A stretch of 64,000 nucleotides of DNA, from the NCBI GenBank assembly GCA_029194725.1, contig JARFXQ010000002.1:62001-126000 (forward strand), read 5' to 3'. The translations under genes and the position numbers were made by a program. Source of the DNA: Nitrospira sp. Lineage in GTDB: Bacteria > Nitrospirota > Nitrospiria > Nitrospirales > Nitrospiraceae. Positions 10,622 through 20,144 of this stretch are shown in pieces; the first letter of the stretch is position 1, and each line of letters starts with the position of its first letter. Under the pieces are notes generated by a model. It was given only the letters and a program-made list of their open reading frames with translations, was not told the DNA's origin and did not search any database.

Positions 10622-11506
10622 TCAAGAAGGGCGATCATCAGTTCGGTTCGACGGGTCTTCATCCAACCAGACATCACCCTCCGCCTGATTCCCCGTTTCC
10701 GCCGCCAGTGACTTGAAATCAAACAGTCGGGAGTCCATCAAGAGTGCCGGTGCGACATTGGTCAACGCGGCCGCAATGCTGTCGGAACAACCAGGCGACG
10801 CCTGTTCCCACTGCTGGAGAAACCTCTTTACCTGCTTTCGCTTCAAATCCTCTTGAGAGCCGCAGAGGTCGCAGGGAATGATCGGAAATCCTCGCAGTTC
10901 CGCATATCGTGCAAGGTCGGCTTCTTTGACTAATGCCAACGGTCGGATGACAATGTGTCGTCCGTCCTTGGAACGAAGCTTGGGAGGGATGGCCTTCAGC
11001 TTGCCTGTATAGAAGAGATTCAAGAACAAGGTTTCAATGATGTCGTCGCGGTGGTGGCCGAGCGCGATCTTCGTGGCGCCAAGCTCAGTCGCAATGCGAT
11101 AGAGGTGTCCTCGTCGTAACCGTGAACACAACGAACAGGTCGTCTGCCCCTCCGGAATGAGTCGCTTCACGATCGAGTAGGTATCGCGGGCTTCAATGTG
11201 AAACGGAATGCCACGAGTGGCTAGATATTGAGGGAGCACATGTTCGGGAAAGCCCGGTTGCCGTTGATCGAGGTTGACCGCGATTAGATCAAAGCGAATG
11301 GGTGCTCGGCGTTGCAATACAAGCAGGATATCCAGTAAACCATAACTGTCCTTACCGCCCGACAGGCACACCATCACCTTGTCACCGTCTTCAATGAGCC
11401 GGTAGTCGGCGATGGCCTGACCCACCGACCGGCAAAGACGCGTCTGTATCTTCTCCGTGGCGTCGTCTAATTTCGGCGTTGAGGTTGGAGCAGACGGAAC
11501 GATCAT
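10622..11506 (-). CDS. ttcA: tRNA 2-thiocytidine biosynthesis protein TtcA
   Basis: PP-loop ATPase that thiolates cytidine 32 in certain tRNAs. From the ATG at 11506 the protein is 294 residues. It shows the PP-loop SGGKDS (49-54), the CSLC pair (near residue 127) and PCDLC (near 215), which supply iron-sulfur ligands in TtcA proteins. The motif [20 protein letters not shown] is also typical. An upstream in-frame ATG at 11587 would overlap the divergent neighbour and is disfavoured. The C-terminal tail of about 40 residues is acidic and not conserved-looking. Confidence 0.9.
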   Translation of the reverse strand: MIVPSAPTSTPKLDDATEKIQTRLCRSVGQAIADYRLIEDGDKVMVCLSGGKDSYGLLDILLVLQRRAPIRFDLIAVNLDQRQPGFPEHVLPQYLATRGIPFHIEARDTYSIVKRLIPEGQTTCSLCSRLRRGHLYRIATELGATKIALGHHRDDIIETLFLNLFYTGKLKAIPPKLRSKDGRHIVIRPLALVKEADLARYAELRGFPIIPCDLCGSQEDLKRKQVKRFLQQWEQASPGCSDSIAAALTNVAPALLMDSRLFDFKSLAAETGNQAEGDVWLDEDPSNRTDDRPS

Positions 11507-11578
11507 GGCAAGATTGTAGCGGCTCCATTGTGATCCTGTCGACAGGACGGACCTCAGGAAAAGGTGTACCAATCGTCT

Positions 11579-12076
11579 ATGACGCAATCAATTCTCTTTG
11601 TCTGTACCGGCAACGTCTTTCGCAGTATGGCGGCCGAGTATTCGTTACGGTCACAGATCTGCTCGCAATCCTCCTATCGAGTGGGATCGGCTGGGATCAA
11701 AGCCAAGCCTCAATCCATCCACCCAATCATCTCGAATCGGTTGATCGAAAAGGGCACCGATCCATCTCCACATATCCCTCGAATGTTGACGAGAGAGCTG
11801 ATCGACCGAGCTGATCTCGTGATTGCCATGGGGCGGGACCACCGCGAATTCATCCAGAAACAGTTCGGGTTGAGCGTTCCTCTCTTCAATGAAGTTTCGC
11901 TGGGTGAGGACAGGCCGATCCTCGATCTGCACGAGGCCCTCCCAGATTGGGAGCGTGATCTCGATGAAGCGCGAGCCTATGTGGAGTCGGTCATCGACCA
12001 CATTTGGGAATCAATACCGGCGCTGATAGCGCGACTCCCAAAGTTTCAGCGAAGTCGGCACTCAATGAAGCGATAG
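11579..12076 (+). CDS. Low-molecular-weight protein-tyrosine-phosphatase-like protein
   Basis: Small cytoplasmic phosphatase or arsenate-reductase-fold enzyme. The 165-residue product starts with the phosphate loop CTGNVFR (C9 to R15, CX5R). The family's acidic loop may correspond to LPDWERD near the C-terminus, where the usual DP pair is replaced by D-W, so phosphatase activity is likely but not certain. It is divergent from ttcA, with 72 bp between starts. An ATG at 11564 is an alternative start; 11579 ([11 protein letters not shown]) fits the family N-terminus better. Confidence 0.8.
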   Translation: MTQSILFVCTGNVFRSMAAEYSLRSQICSQSSYRVGSAGIKAKPQSIHPIISNRLIEKGTDPSPHIPRMLTRELIDRADLVIAMGRDHREFIQKQFGLSVPLFNEVSLGEDRPILDLHEALPDWERDLDEARAYVESVIDHIWESIPALIARLPKFQRSRHSMKR

Positions 12077-12224
12077 CGTCGGTGCAAATCGAAACCGTTT
12101 GCGCAATCTCCTGTTCACCTACCTCTCTACCATCTCAGTGAAGCCTCCTCGTCAGACGAGATAAGCACCGCGTGCTATATTTTCATGAGTGGCAAAATAA
12201 GCGCATTTCAGAGGCCTATTTTTC

Positions 12225-13286
12225 ATGGACCGTACAGTCTCCGACGTTCTGAGGACACCTGTCATCGCCCAGGAGGAGCCCAAATGGGCCTCCTGGCCGG
12301 ACGATGCGCTGTTGGATCTCCCGATGTGCGGACTGGATGTCGGATTCAAGGGCGGATTCCTCGAACAGCCCATCGCCGAGTTGACTCAGGAACTGGAGCT
12401 GCGCGGCCTGTTATTTCGCCCGCACTTCTGGCTTTCCAATGAATGGTTTACTCCCGATGGGGTGCCCGGCATCGCCGTCCCTTTCTACCTGGCCCATCCT
12501 CGCCTGGCAAAACTTGAACTTGCCCAAATGCTGGAAGTGGAAGGCGGGACCACGGAATGGTGTTTGCGCATTCTTCGCCACGAAGCGGGCCATGCGATTG
12601 AAAATGCCTACCAACTCCGCCGGCGAAATACTCGCCGGCACATTTTCGGCAAGTCTTCTCAACGGTACCCCCTGTACTACTCCCCCCGCCCCTATAGCCG
12701 GAGTTTCGTGCGCCACTTGGACTTGTGGTACGCGCAAAGCCATCCGGACGAAGACTTCGCCGAGACCTTTGCCGTGTGGCTGACGCCGGACTCTTTATGG
12801 GAGGAACGGTACCGAGGGTGGCCGGTGCTCAAGAAGCTCCGGTATGTCGACGGACTGATGAAAGAACTCAGCGGAACCCCACCGTTCGTGACAACACAAG
12901 AAGAGGTCGATGCGCTTCCCAGTTTGAAAAAGACCCTACGGGAGCATTACGAGCGTAAACGGAGACATTATGGAATCGATCGCCACTTGCAGTATGACCC
13001 GGATCTGAAGCGACTGTTTTCGACCATGCCGAGCCATGCGAGCAAACTGAGCGCCGCCACCTTTCTGAACCGTTTTCGCCGAGAAGTGCGACGAAAGGTG
13101 GCGAGTTGGACCGGTGAGTACCAATACACGATCGACCAAGTACTGGAGGATATGATCCAGCGGTGCCGCGAACTGAATCTACGAGTTCCCGCCGAGGAAG
13201 AGCAGGCCAAGCTCGATTTCACCATCCTTCTGACCGTTCACACCATGAACTTTTTGCGAAGTGGACGGCATCGAGTGGCCCTATGA
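12225..13286 (+). CDS. Putative zinc metallopeptidase (HExxH), coupled to an ATP-grasp ligase
   Basis: The 353-residue protein has a zinc-binding HEAGH at 119-123. A downstream acidic motif (DEDFAETFAVWL, E180) is a candidate third ligand. This pattern matches the putative zinc-binding metallopeptidase family annotated as Peptidase_Mx. No signal peptide is visible, so it probably acts in the cytoplasm. The C-terminal third is basic and helical. Its stop overlaps the next start by four bases (ATGA), which points to a joint function with the ATP-grasp protein. The substrate is unknown. Confidence 0.8.
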   Translation: MDRTVSDVLRTPVIAQEEPKWASWPDDALLDLPMCGLDVGFKGGFLEQPIAELTQELELRGLLFRPHFWLSNEWFTPDGVPGIAVPFYLAHPRLAKLELAQMLEVEGGTTEWCLRILRHEAGHAIENAYQLRRRNTRRHIFGKSSQRYPLYYSPRPYSRSFVRHLDLWYAQSHPDEDFAETFAVWLTPDSLWEERYRGWPVLKKLRYVDGLMKELSGTPPFVTTQEEVDALPSLKKTLREHYERKRRHYGIDRHLQYDPDLKRLFSTMPSHASKLSAATFLNRFRREVRRKVASWTGEYQYTIDQVLEDMIQRCRELNLRVPAEEEQAKLDFTILLTVHTMNFLRSGRHRVAL

Positions 13287-14305
13287 AGCGGCTATGTGTG
13301 ATTGTCCTCATGCACGAAGACCTGGTGCCTCCCGAAGACGTGACGGGCTGCGACGTGACAACCGCAGAGTGGCGGACGGAATATGACGTCCTCTCGACAT
13401 TGAAGAAACTGGGACACGAGGTGTATCCCCTCGGCGTCAGGAGCGATCTCGGCGTCATCCACTCCGCCATAGAGAATTGGAAGCCGGATATCGCCTTTAA
13501 TCTCTTGGAAGAGTTCGATGACGTGGCCGTCTATGACCAGCATGTGGTGTCGTACCTCGAACTCTTGCACCTGCCCTACACCGGCTGTAATCCGCGCGGA
13601 CTGATGTTGGCGCGCGACAAAGCGTTGACCAAGAAAGTGCTGTCCTTTCACCGAATTCCCTACCCTGAATTCATCGAAGTCCCTCAAGGACGCACGGTGA
13701 AGCGGCCCAAATGGTTATCTTTCCCGTTGATCGTCAAATCGGTCAACGAAGAAGCCTCGTTGGGCATTTCGCAAGCCTCGATCGTCGAGGACGACGAAAA
13801 ATTGAGCGAGCGGGTCGCATTTGTCCACAATAGCGTGGGAAGTGGGGCACTGATCGAACGGTATATCGAAGGGCGCGAATTCTATGTGGGAATCATCGGG
13901 AACGGGCAACTTCAAGTATTACCGGTGTGGGAACTGATCATGGACAAGCTGCCGGAGGACGCCAAACGCATCGCAACCGAGCGGGTGAAATGGAGCAGGA
14001 AGTATCAGCAGAAGTACGGCATCAGCTCACGTGAAGCCAACAACTTGCCGGAGAGCAAGCCCGAAGAAATTCAGGATCTGGCCAAACGGGTGTATCGGGC
14101 GCTCGGACTCAGCGGCTATGCGCGTATCGATATGCGCATGGCGGCCGATGGACAGCTCTACATCCTGGAGGCCAATCCCAACCCTCAGATCGCGGAAGAC
14201 GAAGATTTCGCCGATTCGGCAAAGAAAACCGGGTACGCCTACAAAGAACTCCTACAAGAACTTCTAAACGTCGGCCTTCGCTGGCGCCCTGCGAGAGCCG
14301 CGTAA
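13283..14305 (+). CDS. ATP-grasp ligase, D-Ala-D-Ala ligase-like
   Basis: The 340-residue protein follows the D-alanine-D-alanine ligase fold order: a Rossmann-like N-terminal domain, then GCNPRGLMLARDKALTKKVL. A nucleotide-binding lysine region VKSVNEEASLGISQ, an E-x-Y-I-x-G-R-E region and the magnesium-binding end RIDMRMAADGQLYILEANPN follow. Such enzymes form amide bonds using ATP and a carboxylate. It is unlikely to be the housekeeping Ddl because it is paired with a metallopeptidase and is divergent. The start at 13283 is set by the ATGA overlap; an upstream GTG/ATG extension to 13163 would run far into the previous gene. Confidence 0.82.
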   Translation: MKRLCVIVLMHEDLVPPEDVTGCDVTTAEWRTEYDVLSTLKKLGHEVYPLGVRSDLGVIHSAIENWKPDIAFNLLEEFDDVAVYDQHVVSYLELLHLPYTGCNPRGLMLARDKALTKKVLSFHRIPYPEFIEVPQGRTVKRPKWLSFPLIVKSVNEEASLGISQASIVEDDEKLSERVAFVHNSVGSGALIERYIEGREFYVGIIGNGQLQVLPVWELIMDKLPEDAKRIATERVKWSRKYQQKYGISSREANNLPESKPEEIQDLAKRVYRALGLSGYARIDMRMAADGQLYILEANPNPQIAEDEDFADSAKKTGYAYKELLQELLNVGLRWRPARAA

Positions 14306-14315
14306 AACACCGAAA

Positions 14316-14425
14316 TCGGGAATGGCTCTTCATCTTCGTCAGCCGTAACTCCCAGCGTGCAAGTTCATTCTTCCATATTTCCCCCGGAACAGGTTGCGGA
14401 AGTCGACGTGGCGGTAGAAATCTAG
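14316..14425 (+). pseudogene. 3'-end remnant of a kup potassium-transporter gene
   Basis: This stretch aligns along its length with the 3' end of the intact kup at about 28373-28481. It encodes LFIFVSRNSQRASSFFHI, then needs removal of one T to continue into EQVAEVDVAVEI and the same TAG stop. It is a diverged fragment of a second Kup gene whose 5' part is missing. Confidence 0.75.
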
Positions 14426-14490
14426 TCGGCGCAGGTGGGCGAAAACGCCGTACTTGTCGGCAGATGTCCTTGAGATTCATCGTCCAATTA

Positions 14491-14502
14491 GTGTATATAC
14501 AC
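14491..14502. promoter_or_regulatory. Palindromic candidate operator of brnTA
   Basis: GTGTATATACAC is a perfect 12-bp palindrome ending four bases before the brnT start codon. BrnA-type antitoxins are ribbon-helix-helix DNA-binding proteins that repress their own operon, so this is a natural operator candidate. Confidence 0.5.
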
Positions 14503-14506
14503 TCGT

Positions 14507-14797
14507 GTGTTCGAATGGGATATCCAGAAGGCTATTACCAACTATGAGAAGCACGGTATTTCTTTTGAAGAGGCAACGACGGCGTTTAGTGATCCCAATG
14601 GCCTAGATGGTGAAGATATTGCCCATTCGCAACACGAGGGTCGTCGGCAACGGCTCGCACAATCAGTCACCGATCGTATTCTGTTGGTGATCTACACGAC
14701 CAGGAGAAGGGACCATGAAAAAGAAATCATCCGTCTCATCAGCGCCAGGCAAGCGAGCCGCAAGGAACGTCAAGCCTATGCCCGATTCACAGATTGA
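14507..14797 (+). CDS. brnT: BrnT-family toxin
   Basis: Predicted ribonuclease toxin of a type II toxin-antitoxin pair. The 96-residue protein opens with FEWDIQKAITNYEKHGISFEEA, a characteristic BrnT start, and continues with FSDP and a later R-IISAR-type segment (EIIRLISARQASRKERQAY). The start is GTG at 14507, set by the conserved FEWD. The gene overlaps brnA by 83 bp. BrnT is normally neutralised by BrnA; the pair follows the kup remnant, in a spot prone to rearrangement. Confidence 0.9.
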   Translation: MFEWDIQKAITNYEKHGISFEEATTAFSDPNGLDGEDIAHSQHEGRRQRLAQSVTDRILLVIYTTRRRDHEKEIIRLISARQASRKERQAYARFTD

Positions 14798-15008
14798 CTT
14801 CTCGGATATTCCTGAGTTGTCTGATGAGCAACTGAAGCGGATGCGTCGGGTCGGACGGCCTGTTACCGGAATGGCTAAGCAATTGATTGCCATTCGGCTG
14901 TCGCCGGATCTCCTGGCGGCGTTGCGCAGGATGGCGACCAAGCAAGGTAAGCCTTACCAAACCTTGATCCATGAATTACTAGAGAAAGCCGCCTCACGAG
15001 CCGCGTAA
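14715..15008 (+). CDS. brnA: BrnA-family antitoxin
   Basis: Antitoxin of the BrnT/BrnA pair. The 97-residue protein has a basic N-terminus and a toxin-binding middle. Its C-terminal half has the family feature RPVTGMAKQLIAIRLSPDLL leading into a ribbon-helix-helix-like region (AALRRMATKQGKPYQTLIHE). It likely binds the palindrome ahead of brnT and autorepresses. The ATG used lies inside brnT; an in-frame ATG at 14778 could give a shorter product. Confidence 0.88.
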   Translation: MKKKSSVSSAPGKRAARNVKPMPDSQIDFSDIPELSDEQLKRMRRVGRPVTGMAKQLIAIRLSPDLLAALRRMATKQGKPYQTLIHELLEKAASRAA

Positions 15009-15292
15009 AAGCTTCTTTTACCATTCAACGAATCCTGTTTCGAGAGACGTCTCTTGAACGTTTTATTGCTCCGTGCCCAGCAAGTCGGCCACATCGTCCA
15101 AGCTGGACAGATAGTCCATCTACCCCAGCTGGCACAATCAGATCGCTCCGGCTCGCTGAAACAGCAACGAACACACCCAAACATGGCCTGGCCTCGTCGA
15201 TGTTGGATTGCAAGACCGCGACACCGTCTTCTATGTGGTCAGTGAAGATGTGAGTAAGGGCAGCCCAGCAAGCGTCAATGTCTTCATCTTTA

Positions 15293-15751
15293 TCACTTTC
15301 CCTGACTGCGTCTAAATTGGGCCTCGCCTGTTCCATCCACCAGCGGCAAGAACAGTTTATCCTCCCTAACCCTCGCCTGACTTAGTTGCGGCGCTGGGTT
15401 TGAAAGGTCGAGGGGCAATAGTGTTGTTTCCGGAGGACATGCTCTCTGTGTCTTTCTTATTCCAGATGGATCGCTGATGCTTCCTCCAAACCGATTGCAA
15501 CCATCAAAACCACTAATGCTTTGCTCAGTGATCTGGAAGTAGATCTCTTTCCCACCAGAAGCTACCTTCTTTCCGTCAATAGTCTCCAACACCCATCGGC
15601 CTTTCAGTTCGGCCAAATCCATTGCGACGGCCTTCATCAGCAGCCCGAAGCATAGAACGAAGGCTGGTAAATACCTTGCACCCTGAAGGACTAGTCGCAC
15701 GCGCGAAAACCTTTCCGTGCAGAGACAGTAGGCTTTTTCTCCGGCATCCAA
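15293..15751 (-). CDS. META-domain (HslJ-like) secreted protein
   Basis: The 152-residue ORF has an N-terminal hydrophobic stretch (LPAFVLCFGLLMKAVA). A META-type domain follows: LKGRWVLETIDGKKV, then ISGFDGCNRFGGSIS, then a C-P segment. META proteins are small periplasmic or outer-membrane proteins linked to stress or protease inhibition. The C-terminal portion looks normal. The start is uncertain; ATGs at 15637 or 15622 would drop the leader. The flanks (15009-15292 and 15752-16031) hold only weak ORFs that I do not accept. Confidence 0.65.
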   Translation of the reverse strand: MDAGEKAYCLCTERFSRVRLVLQGARYLPAFVLCFGLLMKAVAMDLAELKGRWVLETIDGKKVASGGKEIYFQITEQSISGFDGCNRFGGSISDPSGIRKTQRACPPETTLLPLDLSNPAPQLSQARVREDKLFLPLVDGTGEAQFRRSQGK

Positions 15752-16031
15752 CTAGTGGACGCACTAGTGACTAACATAGCAATTCATCGCCCTAGGGTCG
15801 GCACACTCTTCAATGGCCCTAATAGCCAATTTCAGCTCCCTGAACCCAGAATCGTGATGCCGTGCCCTCGCAAGCATCGCGCTTGCCCACCGTTGTCTAC
15901 TCCACCTGACGTTCCCCTCTTTCTCAACCCGCGTCAACCCTTCTTGCTCCTCCCTCGGCGCATAATCCGCTCGAAGTTTTTGATTCGTAGCCACTGGCGT
16001 TACTAAACCATATCATCTCAAGCACGTGGTC

Positions 16032-17141
16032 CTAGCAAGACCCTGGATTTGCCCCGCAGGCCGAGTCAACAAGAGACTGAATGTTAGATTTGTTCGTGTA
16101 AATGGCATTCTTTGCAAAGCGCGATGCCCCTTGTATCATGATCTTATCAGAAGTGAATCCCCAACTCGTTGTTGCAACAACCTGGTTATCATCGTCTTGC
16201 ACCGCCGGCGTGCCAGTATAAGAGGGCTTTACTCCAAAATTCTGCAGCCAAGGACCGCCGCTTGAGCCTCCCGTTTGCGCTGATCCGATAATCACGTTAT
16301 TCGGCTCGTCCTGATATCCCAGCGAATCCGTCCGAATCATCTTCAAGCCATCGTAGTTCTGAGCTGGATAGCCGAGTTGGGTAATTTGCGTCACACTCTT
16401 TCCCCAAAGATTTCCATAACCATAACCGTCGGACTTGAACCCGAACTTCCCTGTTAGATTTGCTATGGATTGATTAGCATTCTTCTTCAGAACCACGACT
16501 GCGATATCATTCGTACAAACCACGCCGGGCGCATTGGGTGAACATATATCCGTGCCTTCAAAGTAAACCTTGGGAATCCACCACTCCTTCGCGACCCAAG
16601 TCCCAAAAGGCTTTTCATTTCCATGACGAGCAGGCTCAAATGTCACGGAATCAGCAAAACCCTGCTCTTTTTCTCCGAAATTATGAACGCAATGCGCTGC
16701 TGTAACCAGCAAGTTCTTCCTGATGACAGAGGCTGTGCATACAAAAGTGGACGAGCCAAACTTCATAAACATCTTACCGGCAGCGCGCCACGGATACTTG
16801 TCAACTGGATCAATTACTCCTTTCGCGCTGGCGTTCTTTGTTGTAAACGGGTGGGTATTTCCTTCATGTGACACCACGGGTAAAGTTTTACTCGCTCGGT
16901 CTTCATCGCTCCCTTGGTCTTGAATATGCAAAGCTCCCCGAATAGTTTCGCTAAGCATTTTTGGATCGGTAAAGGTTCTGTTCGTCTGGACTTGAGCGCT
17001 CGCTACGTCTCGCTTGGTAATGCTCACTGCCAGCCGAGGCTTACCCACGACGTTTTCATTGGCAGAAGCTGCTTCCACTTGCAGCGAGAATATGCCGCAC
17101 AGTGCTAGGCTGACCGATGCTGCTCTTGCATAACCTTTCAT
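16032..17141 (-). CDS. Secreted trypsin-like serine protease
   Basis: The 369-residue protein starts at an ATG preceded by AAAGGAGGA. It has a signal peptide (about 1-25) and a propeptide-like segment to about 115. A chymotrypsin-fold domain follows with the complete triad: H150 in LLVTAAHC, D212 in NDIAVVVL and S294 in GGSSGGPW. C151 and other cysteines could form disulfides, consistent with a periplasmic or extracellular location. Larger than simple trypsins, it resembles bacterial V8/glutamyl-endopeptidase-like proteins. It is transcribed after the other protease-like gene, across a 480-bp gap. Confidence 0.85.
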   Translation of the reverse strand: MKGYARAASVSLALCGIFSLQVEAASANENVVGKPRLAVSITKRDVASAQVQTNRTFTDPKMLSETIRGALHIQDQGSDEDRASKTLPVVSHEGNTHPFTTKNASAKGVIDPVDKYPWRAAGKMFMKFGSSTFVCTASVIRKNLLVTAAHCVHNFGEKEQGFADSVTFEPARHGNEKPFGTWVAKEWWIPKVYFEGTDICSPNAPGVVCTNDIAVVVLKKNANQSIANLTGKFGFKSDGYGYGNLWGKSVTQITQLGYPAQNYDGLKMIRTDSLGYQDEPNNVIIGSAQTGGSSGGPWLQNFGVKPSYTGTPAVQDDDNQVVATTSWGFTSDKIMIQGASRFAKNAIYTNKSNIQSLVDSACGANPGSC

Positions 17142-17623
17142 ATTATCCTCCTTTTGTAGAATCAATTCTATAAGTGTCGACTGGATCAGCGAGTAGAAGT
17201 TCCGCAACTCCTCTCTTGAGCTTAGCGTCTCTCTCGATTTTGACGTGGTATCCTCCTGATTCTGGCCGGCTGTGCACCGCCAGGGGCACACCGTGCTGAT
17301 CCGCAGCCTCGATGGGAATGGGCGATAGCATTCGCTAATAAGTCAATAGTCATTCACGACCCCAATTACTGCCTTTAATGCACAGAACAAGACTTGACCC
17401 CAACTTCTGTTTGAGTCTTGATTGCGCGACCGGTGTCCCATTTCATCCTAGGCCGTGAGCCCGCAGAGGTGACTGACTCGTCGTCCATTGAGACGCGCGG
17501 GGACGCGGATCGCTGACGGTCGGGCTCGCCCCTTGACAGTCGTTTTCATAGGTGACCCTATTGTTTCCATGAACCTGCGCACTCGACCTGTCCTAAACGG
17601 GGTTAATAGCAAAAGGATTGACC
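17142..17623. other. 482-bp gap between two protease-like genes
   Basis: No credible gene. A small inverted repeat (TAGAAT/ATTCTA) lies near 17157-17171, just upstream of the protease ribosome site. The promoter for the trypsin-like gene probably lies here. Confidence 0.4.
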
Positions 17624-18916
17624 TCATTCAGCAAACGAGTAGTGCACACCCATTGAACCTACTAACCCTTGGAGAAATGATCTAGCATCTACCGCATAGG
17701 CCGTTTGTTCTCCTTTCTTGTGGAGAAAATGAAATCCAAGCAAGCTGCAGCCGCCTGTCGAGCTTAGCTCTAGGAACACTGGTGCTCCGCTGTCACCTTT
17801 CTGAGTGGCACCGCTTTTGAGTATTAGGTGCCAAACGAATCCGAAGTTAAACTTAACCTCTCTGTCCTCACACCGAACTGATGTTGTAAAAGACTGAATG
17901 GCACTGTGTAAGTCAATCTGGATTCTGTCCCGGATTGTGCCACGCTGTACCCAAATAAAACCGGTTTTATCCTCACGTTGACGGGCTGCTTCGATCTCCG
18001 CTGCCGTGCTGAGTCGTTTGAGGAAATTCGGCGGCCAAGCGTTGCTTCCCGGTACTAATACACTGGGGACTACAAACAAGAGGGCGTCACAGATAGAATC
18101 AGTCGTCAATCGTATATCCTGCGGTAAAAATGACGTATCTGGTAAAGCTACCCAGTTTGATCCACCATATCCAACCACTCGTCTGGATTTGTCCGGGATC
18201 TCGAACTCTTGCGAGCAGGTAACAAGGAAGACATGCGCAGCGCTTGTGGCACAGGTTATCCCATCTAGCTTGCGAATAAGAGCCCCACAAGTACCAGAAA
18301 TGAACCTCTGGGGATCGACCGGGCCAGAGGGAGCCTGGGCTCCATCTATGCCACAACGGAATTGATTTCCCGGTGCAATGAACCCAGCTCCTGTTGCAGA
18401 GGATGATGCAGTTTCAACAGTACGATCCTGTGAAAGCCGAGGTACGCCCACGCTCATGACGTCTAAGGACACACGCACCGTTCTCCCCGCAAGAGGGTCG
18501 CGAACCATGATCCAACGTGGGATCTTCTCCGAAGGAGACACACGACTTTGAGGTAGCTTCTTGCGCACGTACAGCTTGATAGACATACTTCCCATGACAT
18601 CGCGATCTCGACGCGTTGGTTTTACATAGCTGCGGATTTTCTCGCAGTACTTACGGCCAATCCCAACACCGCAGAGCCCTTGGATATTGGCATAGCGCCT
18701 ACAAACGGACTGGAATGCTTGCCGCAAGGCGGGATAACGTGAAAATTGGCGTCCAAGAGTCGGCAGTGCGCGACGCACCAAGACTCGTCGGCTTCCTTTA
18801 ATCGCCCGAAGAACAGTATTGTGCTCGTTGGTTGCGTCACGCCGGTCGGAAGATGGCTGCTGCGGCGAGAGGTGTTGAACAAGCCAGGAAGCGGAATACC
18901 CGATTGTCATCTTCAC
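17624..18916 (-). CDS. Trypsin-fold protease-like protein
   Basis: The 430-residue product has a basic N-terminal region of about 75 residues and then LCGVGIGRKYCEKI. The trypsin-like pattern is H228 in TSAAHVF, D278 in ICDALLFVV and S376 in QKGDSGAPVF, so the triad appears complete. No signal peptide is evident, unlike the neighbour. The start is GTG at 18916, overlapping the upstream small ORF stop by four bases (GTGA). The family is not one I can name; it resembles large bacterial proteins carrying an S1-like domain after a GVGIG segment. Confidence 0.7.
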   Translation of the reverse strand: MKMTIGYSASWLVQHLSPQQPSSDRRDATNEHNTVLRAIKGSRRVLVRRALPTLGRQFSRYPALRQAFQSVCRRYANIQGLCGVGIGRKYCEKIRSYVKPTRRDRDVMGSMSIKLYVRKKLPQSRVSPSEKIPRWIMVRDPLAGRTVRVSLDVMSVGVPRLSQDRTVETASSSATGAGFIAPGNQFRCGIDGAQAPSGPVDPQRFISGTCGALIRKLDGITCATSAAHVFLVTCSQEFEIPDKSRRVVGYGGSNWVALPDTSFLPQDIRLTTDSICDALLFVVPSVLVPGSNAWPPNFLKRLSTAAEIEAARQREDKTGFIWVQRGTIRDRIQIDLHSAIQSFTTSVRCEDREVKFNFGFVWHLILKSGATQKGDSGAPVFLELSSTGGCSLLGFHFLHKKGEQTAYAVDARSFLQGLVGSMGVHYSFAE

Positions 18917-19161
18917 GAGCAGGGGGGGGAAATTTCGATTTTGACACTATCTGAGGGGAGCCCCCCCAACTTCGCCGTCATCCAACGCTGGAAGTGTCCC
19001 GCGCTCTGCTTGGCTCTCGACAAACTTGTCCCCGGTTTGAGCGGTATCCATACATTAGTGCTAGTGTTGTTCGAAGATGGCGCAAGTCTCGTGCGGGAAA
19101 GGTCCAATAGCCCTGCTACCTTCGAATAGCTGTTGCGGGCTTTGACAAATTTGCTTCGCAT
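18913..19161 (-). CDS. Small basic protein of unknown function, coupled to protease-like gene
   Basis: An 82-residue ORF, rich in Ser, Lys and Arg, with no recognised domain. Support comes from placement: it starts 11 bp after the upstream lipoprotein gene stop, and its own stop overlaps the next gene's start by four bases. The ribosome site is weak. It could be a chance frame. Confidence 0.4.
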   Translation of the reverse strand: MRSKFVKARNSYSKVAGLLDLSRTRLAPSSNNTSTNVWIPLKPGTSLSRAKQSAGHFQRWMTAKLGGLPSDSVKIEISPPCS

Positions 19162-19172
19162 GCGAGTGTTGC

Positions 19173-20144
19173 TTATTTGCTTGTAAGATTCTCCTTCAAC
19201 TCTTTCAAGGGCAACTTAATTTCGATCTTAGCAACTCCAGTGCTTGCATCAATTGTTGTCCTGGTAATCGTGACCGTAGCCTTGAAGATTGCCTTAACCC
19301 ACTCTTCTACCTTGGTTCGATCCGGCTCCGTCAGTTTCGGTTTTTTTGGATCGGCTACAGGTGCAATCTTGATCACGGCGGACTGACTGTCTCCATCCTT
19401 GGGACCGACGGTTACTTTGCCGGGATTAACTTTTGATTTGATAGAAGGAAAACCTGGAAGCGCCCTTTTGAGTTTCTCGCTCACGGCCTTTGCTATCTCT
19501 TCTTGCTGCGTCGCCACGTCCCCTGATCCTGCCCCCTTGACTGGCTCTTGCTTTGCCACAACGATAGTGATCAATTGATGGTGCCCTGCAGCATCCGCCG
19601 CGTAAAGGTTGTAGTTTCCTGGCGACACACCTTTTTTCCCTTCGATCATTACCTTCGGGCCGAAAATATCCGGCTGCTTGACTACTAACAGGTCTCCAGA
19701 ATCTCCTGTAATTGAATCAAGGAGGGTAGCGACATATGGAGATTTCCCTCCGGTAAGCATGATCCCTTTGCTCTGGTTCTCCCCGATCACAATAGGTCCA
19801 GAGGGCACTACTGTCAGTCCAGTCACCACCTGGCCCACCTGGCAATTCTCAAGCGATTCAGGTCGCCCTGCGGAACCTACTAAATTGATAACGGACCCTA
19901 TATCCTCGTTGGCGACCAGCACATTATCGACCATTGCATCTAGCTCCCTTCGGTTTGCGATGAGTTGCATCTCATCGTCTGTTTGTGCTGGCGCTGCCTC
20001 AAGTTCGCGGGTATCCTTAGACTGCTTGGAGGCGGGCTGGGCTGGCCCAGTAAGCGGTTGAGTTTGCTGTGCGAGCCCTGTGACAATAAACGAGACGGAG
20101 GATATATCCGGCAATGTGTCTACGGTCTGCTCCGCAAACCTAAC
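19173..20144 (-). pseudogene. 3' part of a large lipoprotein gene split by an IS3 element
   Basis: About 323 codons that continue in frame from the 5' part at 21518-22867 once the insertion is removed. The segment includes VRFAEQTVDTLPDISSVSF, a low-complexity Q/P/A-rich linker and two beta-rich stretches. The C-terminal part is lysine-rich. Without the element the protein would be about 772 residues. The C-terminal part has no own start signal and is probably not expressed as such. Function is unknown. Confidence 0.75.

Noticed and set aside
15025..15336. 103-codon minus-strand frame after the META gene
   Set aside because: It overlaps the META gene end, has no recognisable domain and no ribosome site. 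It could be a decayed gene but I cannot support it.
15764..15994. 76-codon minus-strand frame upstream of the META gene
   Set aside because: Charged, non-descript composition and no ribosome site.
17380..17560. IS-like or REP-like sequence in the gap between the two protease genes
   Set aside because: Some phrases look repeat-like, but no inverted ends, duplication or coding remnant could be shown.
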